Shown here piece after piece: positions 4,224 to 12,079 of a DNA stretch of 12,079 nucleotides (positions within the stretch are counted from its first letter, which is position 1; every line of letters starts with the position of its first letter). The position numbers and the translations under genes were made by a program. The DNA is taken from the NCBI GenBank assembly GCA_016302225.1, contig JAEDOB010000038.1, forward strand, positions 1 through 12,079, written 5' to 3'. The notes below the pieces were generated by a model that made no database searches, was not told where the DNA came from, and saw only the letters and a list, made by a program, of their open reading frames with translations. Origin of the DNA: Oscillospiraceae bacterium. Its GTDB lineage: Bacteria > Bacillota > Clostridia > Oscillospirales > Ruminococcaceae.

Positions 4224-6551
4224 TCACTTTGCAGTAACGGTTATTTCACCATTATCGGCAGAAAGCTCAATAGCCGCAACGCCCTTCTCGGAATCAATGA
4301 TAAGCTGAGCCGTCTTATCCTCAACATCTGTGCGGATAACACGTCTGATGTCCCTTGCGCCGAACTTGCCGCCGTAGGATTTCTCGGCAATTGCTTCAAG
4401 AGCCGCCTTGTCATAGCCGAACGCAATTCCCTTCTCCTCAAGAGGTTCCTTCATTTCGTCCAGCATAAGCGCAGCAATATCGCAGTAATTCTCCTTGGTA
4501 AGAGGGTCAAACACAACTACCTCGTCAATTCGGCTGAGAAATTCGGGACGGAGGAACTCGGACAGTGCCTTCATCGCCTTTTCCTTGGAGATCTCCCCTG
4601 CCGTCTTGTTAAAGCCAACGCCTGTGCTCTTGTCTGTGGAGCCTGCATTGGAGGTCATAGCGATAATGGTGTTCTCAAAGCTTACGGAACGTCCCTGAGC
4701 ATCGTTTATCTTGCCCTCGTCAAGTATCTGGAGGAGAATGTTCATAACATCGGGGTGCGCCTTCTCAATTTCATCAAAAAGCACAACGGAATAGGGCTTT
4801 CTCCTTACCTTTTCGGTCAGCTGACCTGCTTCGTCATAGCCAACATATCCCGGAGGAGAGCCGATAAGTCTGGAAAGCGAATGCTTCTCCATATACTCGG
4901 TCATATCTATCCTGATAAGCGGGTCATTTCCGTCAAACAGCTCCTGCGCCAGCACCTTGACAAGCTCGGTTTTTCCAACGCCTGTGGGTCCCACAAAAAT
5001 AAACGAAGCGGGACGGCGGCGTTTTGAAAGCTGCACTCTGGTACGCTTTATAGCCTTGCTCACAGCCTCAACAGCCTTATCCTGACCGATAATATGCTTT
5101 TTAAGCTCCGTTTCAAGAGATGCCATCTTCTTGTACTCCGACTCTGCCACCTTTGCAGCGGGAATTCCCGTCCAAAGCTCTATGACCTTTGAAATATCGG
5201 TTTCCGTAACATACAGCTCGGAGATAGCCTTTTCAAGCTCGGAAAGCTTCTCCTCTTCCCTGCTTATCTCGCCCTTTATCTCCGCCAGCTTTGCGTAATC
5301 GGGCTCGGAAGCGTCCTCATAATCCTTCTGCTCACTGCGAAGCTTTTCAAGATTTTCCGCCGTGCTGTCATAATCGGACAGTTCATCGCTTCTGATACAT
5401 CTGTATGCACAGGCTTCATCAAGCAGGTCAATCGCCTTATCGGGCAAAAATCTGTCGTTGATATATCTCTCGGATAACACTGCACAGCGTTTAAGCAGCT
5501 CGTCGCTTATCTTTACACGATGATGCTTCTCGTAATACTCCTTTATACCCAGCAGAACGCTGTAAGTATTCTCAACGGTAGGCTCGGGAACGGTCACAGG
5601 CTGGAAACGCCTTTCAAGGGCACTGTCCTTTTCGATATACTTGCGGTACTCATTAAAGGTGGTCGCACCGATGACCTGTACCTCACCTCTGGAAAGAGCG
5701 GGTTTCAGGATATTTGCGGCGTTCATGGAGCCTTCGCTGTCGCCTGCACCTACAAGGCTGTGCACCTCGTCGATAAACAGTATTATGTTGCCCTCTGCCT
5801 TGACCTCTTCAATAAGCCCCTTTACACGGCTCTCAAACTGTCCTCTGAACTGCGTTCCCGCAACAAGAGCCGTAAGGTCAAGCAGATAAAGCTGCTTATT
5901 TTTCAGTCTGAACGGCACATCTCCCGAAACTATCTTCTGAGCAATGCCCTCAACAATAGCCGTCTTTCCGACACCGGGTTCACCTATCAGACAGGGATTG
6001 TTCTTCTGTCTGCGGCTGAGTATCTGAATTGTGCGGGCGATCTCCTTTTCTCTGCCGATTATCCTGTCAAGCTCGCCGTCCGCAGCCTGCTGAGTAAGAT
6101 TTGTACAATAGGTTTCCAGGAACTTGCCCTTGCCTTTTTTTGCGCCGTTAGGATTGGAATGCCCTCCTGTCTTTGGTGAAACAGGCTCTGCGTCCTCGCC
6201 TTCCGGTTCATTCTGCCTGCGGTTAGCCGCAAATGCACTTCCCAGCTGTCCCAGACTGTTCTGTATACCGCCCAGCATATTCTGGATAAACGGCGGAATA
6301 GCTCCCGTGCCGCCCCTTTCAAAGGAATCCCCGTCACCCATATCGAAATCATCGGAAAATTCGGTCATTTCGTCCGCAAACTGCTCGATCTCGTCATCGG
6401 TGATACCCATCTGGTCCATATATTCCTTTACCTGCGGGATATTCAGCTCCCTTGCGCAGACAAGGCATAAGCCCTCGTTTTTCTTTTCTTCGCCTTGAAT
6501 AGCGGTGATGAACACCACCGCTGTTCGTTTCTTACATCTTGTGCAAAGCAT
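4224..6551 (-). CDS. Clp-family AAA+ unfoldase with N-terminal zinc finger (ClpE/ClpC-like)
   Basis: A 775-aa class I Hsp100 ATPase that should unfold substrates for the ClpP protease. In order: a zinc finger with C3-x2-C6 and C29-x2-C32; an acidic then Gly/Pro-rich linker (about 50-140) in place of the usual Clp N-domain; AAA1 with Walker A GEPGVGKT (190-197), Walker B ILFIDE (257-262) and the RR pair 314-315; a short middle coiled coil (about 398-447); AAA2 with Walker A GPTGVGKT (521-528) and Walker B VVLFDE (589-594). A VGF tripeptide (645-647) matches the ClpP-docking loop of ClpC. A missing N-domain with a zinc finger is typical of ClpE. A TTG at 6563 lies in frame, but ATG 6551 has GGAGG 5 nt upstream. 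It is the last gene of the truA-to-clp unit, 27 bp after the CvpA gene. No CtsR-type heat-shock operator was seen. Confidence 0.94.
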   Translation of the reverse strand: MLCTRCKKRTAVVFITAIQGEEKKNEGLCLVCARELNIPQVKEYMDQMGITDDEIEQFADEMTEFSDDFDMGDGDSFERGGTGAIPPFIQNMLGGIQNSLGQLGSAFAANRRQNEPEGEDAEPVSPKTGGHSNPNGAKKGKGKFLETYCTNLTQQAADGELDRIIGREKEIARTIQILSRRQKNNPCLIGEPGVGKTAIVEGIAQKIVSGDVPFRLKNKQLYLLDLTALVAGTQFRGQFESRVKGLIEEVKAEGNIILFIDEVHSLVGAGDSEGSMNAANILKPALSRGEVQVIGATTFNEYRKYIEKDSALERRFQPVTVPEPTVENTYSVLLGIKEYYEKHHRVKISDELLKRCAVLSERYINDRFLPDKAIDLLDEACAYRCIRSDELSDYDSTAENLEKLRSEQKDYEDASEPDYAKLAEIKGEISREEEKLSELEKAISELYVTETDISKVIELWTGIPAAKVAESEYKKMASLETELKKHIIGQDKAVEAVSKAIKRTRVQLSKRRRPASFIFVGPTGVGKTELVKVLAQELFDGNDPLIRIDMTEYMEKHSLSRLIGSPPGYVGYDEAGQLTEKVRRKPYSVVLFDEIEKAHPDVMNILLQILDEGKINDAQGRSVSFENTIIAMTSNAGSTDKSTGVGFNKTAGEISKEKAMKALSEFLRPEFLSRIDEVVVFDPLTKENYCDIAALMLDEMKEPLEEKGIAFGYDKAALEAIAEKSYGGKFGARDIRRVIRTDVEDKTAQLIIDSEKGVAAIELSADNGEITVTAK

Positions 6552-6578
6552 ATGATCCTCCAAATCCCGCCTTCGGTA

Positions 6579-7436
6579 TTACGAAAGCGAAAAATAATAT
6601 ATATACCTGTAAAAAACAGTATTGTCGATAGTTTCGGTGTTGACAAATGGAATAATATTTCCGCTTAGCCCGATAATTATCCGCAAAAGTGCGGTCAACA
6701 GTGCCAGATACAAGCCCGCTTCAATAAGCCCCGCAGCACCGCCGAGCACGGTGTTCGCCGTACCCACCAGCGGTATCTTTTTAACAGCGGAGCTTGCCCT
6801 CGAAAGCCTGCGGACTATTGTCATAGCCGCTCCGAAAATAACAAAAAACAACAGCGACCGAAGCAGATAGACCGCCTCATACCTGATAAAATTTTCCTCG
6901 ACATAAGCCGCCGCCTCGGCAGGCTCGCCCAGCACCGAACGGAGCAGCTTATCCCCCGTGTCCTCATGGGCAGACGGAAGAATTCTCGGGACGACAATAT
7001 CGGTCAACTCTTTTAGTTTAGCATTAATTTCCTCTTTCGTCAATCCCGTTTTGGAATTTTCGGGAATATACTTTAAAATTTCATCGGCAATATCGCCGTT
7101 TTCGGTACTGTTTACCCTATCAATAAAGTCATCTATCTCCGAATTATCGGCATTATAACCGTATTCTGCGATGATCGACCTTATCTTTTCCTTGATAGTT
7201 TCGCTTGCCTCGGTTATCTCCTTTTCAACAGCGGTAGTTATGGGCTCTTTAAGATAGCTGTCATAAATCATCGGGGCTGCCGCACGGCTGATAAACAACG
7301 CCGCAGCAAAGCAGATAATATACCCGAAAAACATGACCATCATCTTGACAAAGCCCTTATTTGCCCCCGCAGCCGCACATATCACTATTATCAGTGCCGC
7401 CACGGCATCATAAACAAGTGCAGGACTAAACTCCAA
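6579..7436 (-). CDS. CvpA-like integral membrane protein
   Basis: A 285-aa membrane protein. It has two N-terminal membrane helices (about 9-24 and 30-50), with AGANKGF between them as in the CvpA (colicin V production) family. A large charged, helical segment follows (about 55-185). Two C-terminal helices (about 188-208 and 229-257) are joined by KKIPLVGTANTVLGGAAGLIEAGL, which matches the family's P-x2-G...GxxxG region. CvpA proteins are envelope proteins linked to cell-surface and stress phenotypes, with no clear enzyme activity; the middle insert makes this one longer than E. coli CvpA. The TTG at 7436 is preferred because GGGAGG sits 7 nt upstream, directly after the upstream gene's stop. 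The in-frame TTG at 7451 overlaps that binding site. It is translationally close to its neighbours (15 bp before, 27 bp after). Confidence 0.75.
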   Translation of the reverse strand: MEFSPALVYDAVAALIIVICAAAGANKGFVKMMVMFFGYIICFAAALFISRAAAPMIYDSYLKEPITTAVEKEITEASETIKEKIRSIIAEYGYNADNSEIDDFIDRVNSTENGDIADEILKYIPENSKTGLTKEEINAKLKELTDIVVPRILPSAHEDTGDKLLRSVLGEPAEAAAYVEENFIRYEAVYLLRSLLFFVIFGAAMTIVRRLSRASSAVKKIPLVGTANTVLGGAAGLIEAGLYLALLTALLRIIIGLSGNIIPFVNTETIDNTVFYRYIYYFSLS

Positions 7437-7451
7437 TGCAGTCCCTCCCAA

Positions 7452-8630
7452 TTAACCCGAAAAATCAATTCGATTTATTTCATCATAGCCCAGCAGATAT
7501 ATGTAACCTCCCAGCTTGACAAAGCCGTCATATTCATCGTCCAGAGAAACTCCTGCGCCCTCTGTGCCGTCGGCGTTATAAGAGGATATTCCGGAAGAGG
7601 TCAATATATAAGCTGTTGTGCCCTCAACGGTAATGTCCTTTGCGATACCGCTGACATTAAGCTCATTAACGCTGTTGTCTGCGTTATTTATAAGCTTGAG
7701 GACGGTTCTCCTCCGCTCCTGATTTTCAAAAATGAGCGCAGTCAGTTCCTTTGAACTGTCAAAGTCGATAAGTGTGTTTTTATATTCAACGGAGGTTTTG
7801 TAATTGCCGTTGTTATCGAAAAATGCGCACATATTGTCACCGAACATCAGCTCTCCGCCCTCAACTGAGCTTGTGGACATCGCCATAGTGCTGATAGTAT
7901 CGGAAACCCACACGGAATCTCTCTCACCATACCTGTAACGTGTCATCTGGGAAACCAGCTCGCCCCCCGACGCACCGAGAGTTGTCACAACGATACCGTC
8001 ATTATTCTCGGTAAACGACACATCAATAATACGCCTGTCATTGGCGGTCAGGCTGAAAATCAGCCCACCGTTCTGGTCAAAAACCGAAAGCTGCGACAGT
8101 GCCTTATCCGGACGGGTAATGACTGCGGTGTTGTCGTTGCTGCTGAGCCGTGCAAAAAGTATGCTTTCGTCCATATTTTTCTCGAAAACAGTCTTGTGAC
8201 GGTTCACCACCCGAAGCTTTTTTCCGCCCAGGTCGTAAATAAGCACACGTCTGCTGTTTGCCGCCATGACGGGATTGGCATACTCATGCTGAACATCGCA
8301 GTTAAGCTCTCCGTTTGTATCGTAAATGCGCAGATGCGACTCGTCCAACAGAGAAAAATAGCCGTTCATGGGCAGCAGCTGATAGCCCGAACCGCCTGTG
8401 ATGGAAATGGGGAAATTACCCTCTGCCAGTTCGCCGCTGTTTTCCACGGTAAAGGTCGGTATCTTCTTCATAATGCCGTCAAGCTTGGGGTACCAGATAT
8501 TTTTGGTCAGCACAACAGCCGCTGCCACCGCAATGAGCAGCAGAGCGGGTATCAGCTTTCTTGCAAGGCTTTTGGCTTTTTTATTACGCTTGAACCTTTT
8601 CATTTCTCTGACGTCGGTATTTATTGCCAT
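7452..8630 (-). CDS. Membrane-anchored beta-propeller protein, DUF5711-like
   Basis: A 392-aa protein. The basic N-terminus (KRFKRNKKAKSLARK, about 11-25) and one membrane helix (about 26-42) predict a type II topology, with about 350 residues outside the membrane. The outer part is beta-rich with a repeated (Y/F)D-x-(N/D)G turn at 103-107, 184-188, 271-275 and 351-355 (YNADG), plus YDLGGKK at 132-138. These are spaced as in blades of a WD/YVTN-like propeller. From memory this looks like the DUF5711 family of Clostridia, which has no known function; I could not check a profile. The start at 8630 has GGAAGG 6 nt upstream. It lies 12 bp after truA and 15 bp before the CvpA-like gene, so the two membrane proteins are probably made together. 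Confidence 0.75.
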   Translation of the reverse strand: MAINTDVREMKRFKRNKKAKSLARKLIPALLLIAVAAAVVLTKNIWYPKLDGIMKKIPTFTVENSGELAEGNFPISITGGSGYQLLPMNGYFSLLDESHLRIYDTNGELNCDVQHEYANPVMAANSRRVLIYDLGGKKLRVVNRHKTVFEKNMDESILFARLSSNDNTAVITRPDKALSQLSVFDQNGGLIFSLTANDRRIIDVSFTENNDGIVVTTLGASGGELVSQMTRYRYGERDSVWVSDTISTMAMSTSSVEGGELMFGDNMCAFFDNNGNYKTSVEYKNTLIDFDSSKELTALIFENQERRRTVLKLINNADNSVNELNVSGIAKDITVEGTTAYILTSSGISSYNADGTEGAGVSLDDEYDGFVKLGGYIYLLGYDEINRIDFSG

Positions 8631-8642
8631 ATTTTACCTTCC

Positions 8643-9380
8643 TTATTCGTAAAAAACCTTGTTAAGATACAAACCGTGAGGAGGGGCAGTTTTCCCCGCC
8701 TGTGTCCTGTCAAGAGCCGCAATTATCTGCGGAATACCGTCGGGCGGTATCTTTCCCTCGTTTATGTAAATGAGCGTGCCCACCATTATCCTAATCATAT
8801 TATATAAAAATCCATTGCCTTTTACAAGAAGTTTCACCAAATTTTCATCTTTCTCGACCTTGAAATATTCGATAGTCCTGACATTATCCTCTTTCAGACC
8901 CGCAGTTCCGCAGAATGAAGTAAAGTCGTGTGTTCCCACAAAATCAAGTGCGGAACGTGCAATAAGTTCTGTGTCCAGACCGTAAGGATAATGCAGCGCA
9001 AGGTCGGACATAAACGGATTTTTGCTTTCGGAAATGCAAATTTTGTAAACATACTCCTTTGCCACACAGGAAAATCTTGCATGAAAATCCTCGGGTGCTT
9101 CCTCGCAGGAAATAATTGCAATGTCCTCGGGAAGCATGGAATTCAGCCCCCTGACGAAATTTTTGCAGGGAATAGTGCTGTTTGTAAGAAATGAGAAGCA
9201 GAACTCATTTGCGTGAACGCCTGTGTCCGTCCTTGAACAGCCGTTGACAGTAACCTGCTCATTCAGCAGCTTTCCCATCATTCTTTCAAGGACATTCTGA
9301 ATTCCAACAGCATTATCCTGCCGCTGAAATCCGTGGTATCTCGTCCCCCGATAGGACATATAGACCTTTAAATTTCTCAA
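8643..9380 (-). CDS. truA: tRNA pseudouridine(38-40) synthase TruA
   Basis: A 245-aa cytoplasmic enzyme that isomerises uridine to pseudouridine at positions 38-40 in the anticodon arm of many tRNAs. The family signature SRTDTGVHA is at 49-57 with catalytic Asp52. The N-terminus RNLKVYMSYRGTRYHGFQRQ (2-21) is the usual TruA beginning, and GNGFLYNMIRIMVGTLI (about 189-205) is the conserved C-terminal motif. The TTG at 9380 is chosen because it gives the full N-terminal strand; AAAGGAG lies 10 nt upstream. The first ATG, at codon 8, would remove that strand. It follows ecfT after a 107-bp gap with no terminator seen, as in the common Firmicute order ecfA1-ecfA2-ecfT-truA, but is followed here by DUF5711/CvpA/Clp instead of rplM-rpsI. 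Confidence 0.97.
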   Translation of the reverse strand: MRNLKVYMSYRGTRYHGFQRQDNAVGIQNVLERMMGKLLNEQVTVNGCSRTDTGVHANEFCFSFLTNSTIPCKNFVRGLNSMLPEDIAIISCEEAPEDFHARFSCVAKEYVYKICISESKNPFMSDLALHYPYGLDTELIARSALDFVGTHDFTSFCGTAGLKEDNVRTIEYFKVEKDENLVKLLVKGNGFLYNMIRIMVGTLIYINEGKIPPDGIPQIIAALDRTQAGKTAPPHGLYLNKVFYE

Positions 9381-9487
9381 AAGAAGGCTTCTCCTTTCTT
9401 AATTTCAGCTAAAGTTATTTGCGACGTAAAATCCACAAAACGGTCGGTTTAAAGTAAATACTGTTATCTGAATACGGATAAAGCTGC

Positions 9488-10291
9488 TTACGATGTGACC
9501 GCACCCATAAAAATGACCAGCGATAAAAACAGCGTTGAAACCGCCAGAGCCGCATAATCCTTTCCGCCCGATTTAAGCGTTTTCAGACGTGTTCTTCCCT
9601 CACCGCCCTGATAGCAGCGACATTCCATAGCTAAAGCAAGCTCCTCCGCACGGCGGAAAGCCGACACAAACAGCGGAATAAGAATAGGGATAAGAGCCTT
9701 TGCCCGCTGAATAAGACCGCCGCTTTCCAGGTCAGCACCTCTCGCCTTCTGTGCGGACATTATCTTGTCCGTTTCCTCAATAAGCGTGGGGATAAACCGC
9801 AGAGCGATAGTCATCATCATAGCCAGTTCGTGAACGGGCAGACCTATCTTCTTAAACGGCGACAGCAGCTGCTCAATAGCATCTGTCAGGGTAATGGGCG
9901 AAGTGGTATAGGTCAGCAGCGACGAACCGCAGATAAGCATAATTATCCGAACGACCATAACTAACGTAGTGCGAATTCCCACATCTGTTATCTTTATCTT
10001 CCAAAGCGAAAAAACCGTAACTCCGTCAATGAAAAACAGATTCAGAACGGAAGTGAAAATTATTATGGGGATAATGGGCTTTAAGCTTTTCAGCATAAGC
10101 TTCAGCGGTATTCTCGAAAGCAAAAATTCCAGCAAAAGGAAAACAAAGCCCGTAAGCAGTCCCGCAAAGCCTTCCGTGCAGAAAAGCATTATAATGAAAA
10201 TTCCCGTAATGACTATCTTAAATCTGGGGTCAAGACGGTGCATAAAGGAATTTCCCGGGAAATACTGTCCGATAGTAATATCTTTAAGCAT
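9488..10291 (-). CDS. ecfT: ECF transporter transmembrane protein EcfT
   Basis: A 267-aa integral membrane scaffold of an energy-coupling factor transporter. It joins two EcfA ATPases to exchangeable substrate-binding S proteins (vitamins, Ni/Co). The start LKDITIGQYFPGNSFMHRLDP is typical of EcfT. Several hydrophobic helices follow (about 27-57, 71-90, 107-127). The coupling-helix motifs that touch the ATPases are A183-R184-G185 and, in the second helix, C224-R225-C226 instead of the usual A-R-G type. A C-terminal membrane helix lies at about 246-264. The ATG at 10291 overlaps the end of ecfA2 by 8 nt, suggesting coupled translation. A TTG two codons upstream (10297) has AAAGGA at 5 nt and is a real alternative start. 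Confidence 0.95.
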   Translation of the reverse strand: MLKDITIGQYFPGNSFMHRLDPRFKIVITGIFIIMLFCTEGFAGLLTGFVFLLLEFLLSRIPLKLMLKSLKPIIPIIIFTSVLNLFFIDGVTVFSLWKIKITDVGIRTTLVMVVRIIMLICGSSLLTYTTSPITLTDAIEQLLSPFKKIGLPVHELAMMMTIALRFIPTLIEETDKIMSAQKARGADLESGGLIQRAKALIPILIPLFVSAFRRAEELALAMECRCYQGGEGRTRLKTLKSGGKDYAALAVSTLFLSLVIFMGAVTS

Positions 10292-11153
10292 TGGCAATAC
10301 CGTCCTTTCCCATATATTGGAGGACAGCTGCCTTTGCCTGTTCTACCGTGTAAATATCACGGGGCAGGTCATAGCCCATAGCCCTGAGTCTGTCGAAAAC
10401 ACGGGTTATCTGCGGCACAGCAAGTCCCATTTCCGCTATCTCCGCCGAACGTCTGAAAACAGCAGCCGTGTCATCATAGCAGAATAGCTTTCCCTTGTTC
10501 ATCACAAGTATCTTGGACGCAAATCTCGCCACGTCCTCCATACTGTGGGAAACCAGCAAAACAGTAGTGTTCTTCTCCCGCTGATACCTTGCAATAAGCT
10601 CCAGCACCTTGTCCCTGCCCTTTGGGTCAAGTCCGGCGGTGGGTTCGTCAAGGATAAGCACCTTCGGCTCCATTGCCATAACTCCCGCAATTGCAACACG
10701 CCTTTTCTGTCCGCCCGAAAGCTCAAAGGGCGAACGCTCCAGCATATCCTCGGGAATTTCAAGCATTTCGGCAGTTTCACGTACACGCTTGTCCGTTTCC
10801 TCGTCGGTGAGTCCCATATTTTTCGGACCGAAGGAAATGTCCTTGTAAACCGTTTCCTCAAATATCTGATATTCGGGATACTGAAACACAAGACCGACCT
10901 TGAAACGAATATCACGTATCTTCACCGATTTGTCCCAGATATCCTGTCCGTCAATGTAAATTTTACCCGAGGTGGGGCGGATAAGACCGTTAAAATGCTG
11001 GATAAGCGTGGATTTTCCCGAGCCTGTATGACCGATAATGCCAATAAGCTCTCCTCCCTCAATTTCCAGCTGAACGTTGTCCACCGCTGTTTTTTCAAAT
11101 GGAGTTCCCTGACTGTAAGTGTAGGTCAGGTTTTCCGTTTTGATAATTGCCAT
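10284..11153 (-). CDS. ecfA2: ECF transporter ATP-binding protein EcfA2
   Basis: A 289-aa ABC ATPase that powers the ECF transporter at the inner membrane face. Walker A GHTGSGKS is at 41-48, Q-loop Gln91 is in QYPEYQIFEETVYKDI, the signature LSGGQ at 145-149, Walker B VLILDE with catalytic Glu170 at 165-170, D-loop at about 175-176 and H-loop His203. The QxPExQLFEE-type Q-loop and the position directly before ecfT favour EcfA2 over EcfA1. The ATG at 11153 is chosen because AAAGG lies 7 nt upstream and the protein then starts MAIIKTENLTYTY; the frame extends 18 codons further upstream without family-like sequence. The partner EcfA1 is not directly upstream as usual: an unrelated membrane protein gene lies there, 93 bp away. 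Confidence 0.95.
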   Translation of the reverse strand: MAIIKTENLTYTYSQGTPFEKTAVDNVQLEIEGGELIGIIGHTGSGKSTLIQHFNGLIRPTSGKIYIDGQDIWDKSVKIRDIRFKVGLVFQYPEYQIFEETVYKDISFGPKNMGLTDEETDKRVRETAEMLEIPEDMLERSPFELSGGQKRRVAIAGVMAMEPKVLILDEPTAGLDPKGRDKVLELIARYQREKNTTVLLVSHSMEDVARFASKILVMNKGKLFCYDDTAAVFRRSAEIAEMGLAVPQITRVFDRLRAMGYDLPRDIYTVEQAKAAVLQYMGKDGIANA

Positions 11154-11246
11154 TAAAAGACCTTTCCTTTCAAATGAAATACATTTCCCATTATCGGAGC
11201 ATTTCAAAAGCCCCTTGGGATAACGTTTTCCGTGATATGAAACGGC

Positions 11247-12079
11247 TCAGCGAACTGTCTTTCTGATATTTCCGAGAACAAAAATGTTTACTATCGGAAC
11301 AAGTGAGCCTATTATGTAAAGAATAGTTTTGCCTATTGTAATGCTGCCCGATTTTTTCATTCTGACAGTTGCGCAGACGGAAATAACAGCAGTTACCGTA
11401 TATGTCAAACCAAAGCCGAAGCCAAAGAGCATCATTCCCATTAACTGAGGAAAGCATTCAACAACGAAAATAAATGCCGATTCTACCAATGCCATAAATG
11501 CAAAAGGAATAGCGAGAATAAATGCAAAAGGAATAATGAACGATAATAAAATTGCAAACCAGAATACAAAACCTACCGTTAAAGCCAGCTCAATGCCCTC
11601 ATCTAAAAATGAAAGCAGCGATACACAGTTGAATAAAAATCCTACGCCCATCAGCAAAGAGCAGATTCCCATTACAATTCCCCAGCCCGAAACTGCGCTC
11701 GCACAGTCCTTCTGATATTCAGAAGCCAGCGAGCCGCCAAAGCCTGCGGTAAAATCGGACGGCTCCTCGGAAAGAGGACATCTCAGCACCCTGAACACAC
11801 CGATAGCCACTGCAATTGCCCCCGCAAAAGCAATAAGAATAGGCAGAATGAAATCTGTCATAGGTGAAATAGCTGCCATAAAATCCTCAAAGGTTGACAC
11901 AGTATCATCGGTAAGCAAGCCATGGTACTTCGGCTCTATAAGCTTTTCCTGAACTATGGTCAGAACTGCCAGAATGGGAAAACCAAGCATAAATGCTGCC
12001 CTGACCGCCATTGGCATTGTTTTTTGCCCTTTTTTCGGAAAAATCGAAACCAATACTATATAAAAAGCCGCAAAAGCTA
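11247..12079 (-). CDS. Multi-pass membrane protein, unknown function (5' end may be outside window)
   Basis: A very hydrophobic protein with about six or more membrane helices. From the TTG at 12053 these are roughly residues 20-36, 68-90, 120-140, 148-190 (two or more helices), 195-225 and 242-262, ending LGNIRKTVR. The larger loop after helix 2 is polar and contains the sequence FTAGFGGSLASEYQKD. I do not recognise the family. The frame stays open to the window edge and the extra codons read AFAAFYIVLVSIF, itself a membrane segment, so the gene probably continues beyond base 12079. Internal starts are possible, for example the ATG of MPMAVRA at 12017 with AAAAGGG about 9 nt upstream. It lies 93 bp before ecfA2 on the same strand, and no terminator was seen between them. 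Confidence 0.75.
   Translation of the reverse strand, partial: AFAAFYIVLVSIFPKKGQKTMPMAVRAAFMLGFPILAVLTIVQEKLIEPKYHGLLTDDTVSTFEDFMAAISPMTDFILPILIAFAGAIAVAIGVFRVLRCPLSEEPSDFTAGFGGSLASEYQKDCASAVSGWGIVMGICSLLMGVGFLFNCVSLLSFLDEGIELALTVGFVFWFAILLSFIIPFAFILAIPFAFMALVESAFIFVVECFPQLMGMMLFGFGFGLTYTVTAVISVCATVRMKKSGSITIGKTILYIIGSLVPIVNIFVLGNIRKTVR

Noticed and set aside
6552..6578. A CtsR heat-shock operator in front of clp
   Set aside because: The 27-bp gap contains no direct repeat of the CtsR heptad; it holds only the ribosome binding site.

Overview
This window most likely comes from a low-to-mid GC Firmicute (Bacillota) of class Clostridia, probably a Ruminococcus-like member of the Oscillospiraceae. 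That placement is an inference. It rests on strong AGGAGG-type ribosome binding sites, TTG starts, the ecfA2-ecfT-truA gene order, a DUF5711-like protein beside a CvpA-like protein, and a ClpE/ClpC-type ATPase that begins with a zinc finger. Except for the last 22 codons of one plus-strand gene at the left edge, every gene is on the minus strand, so the text below follows transcription from right to left.

Right part (about 12079 to 4224): a multi-pass membrane protein of unknown function runs off the right edge. Next come ecfA2 and ecfT, which overlap by 8 nt and encode the energising module of an ECF vitamin/metal transporter. After 107 bp follow truA (tRNA pseudouridine 38-40 synthase), a membrane-anchored DUF5711-like beta-propeller protein, a CvpA-like membrane protein and a Clp-type AAA+ unfoldase. 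The last four genes are 12-27 bp apart and read as one transcription unit. It ends at a perfect 12-bp hairpin made of two copies of the palindrome GACAGCTGTC.

Middle part (about 4150 to 3665): a three-tRNA operon, Gly(UCC)-Arg(UCU)-His(GUG), with 4-nt spacers and encoded CCA ends. It has an unusually complete promoter (UP element, TTGACA, 17 bp, extended -10 TATAAT). The leader folds into a long hairpin and two Rho-independent terminators follow in tandem. The tRNA-His gene has two base-pair mismatches.

Left part (3643 to 1): two AT-richer genes of unknown function (269 and 80 aa). The 80-aa gene has its own perfect-consensus promoter. They are followed by a cation diffusion facilitator with the N/D-D/D residue pattern of manganese exporters, and a YegS/DgkB-type lipid kinase. 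Between those two genes is a possible structured ribosome binding site. A strong bidirectional terminator separates the lipid kinase from the convergent plus-strand gene.

Most of the window is housekeeping. I found no CRISPR array, insertion sequence, phage gene or clearly new defence system. The most open items are the DUF5711-CvpA-Clp gene set, the two orphan genes beside the tRNAs, the hairpin in the lipid-kinase ribosome binding site, the palindromic hairpin after clp, and the tRNA leader structure.
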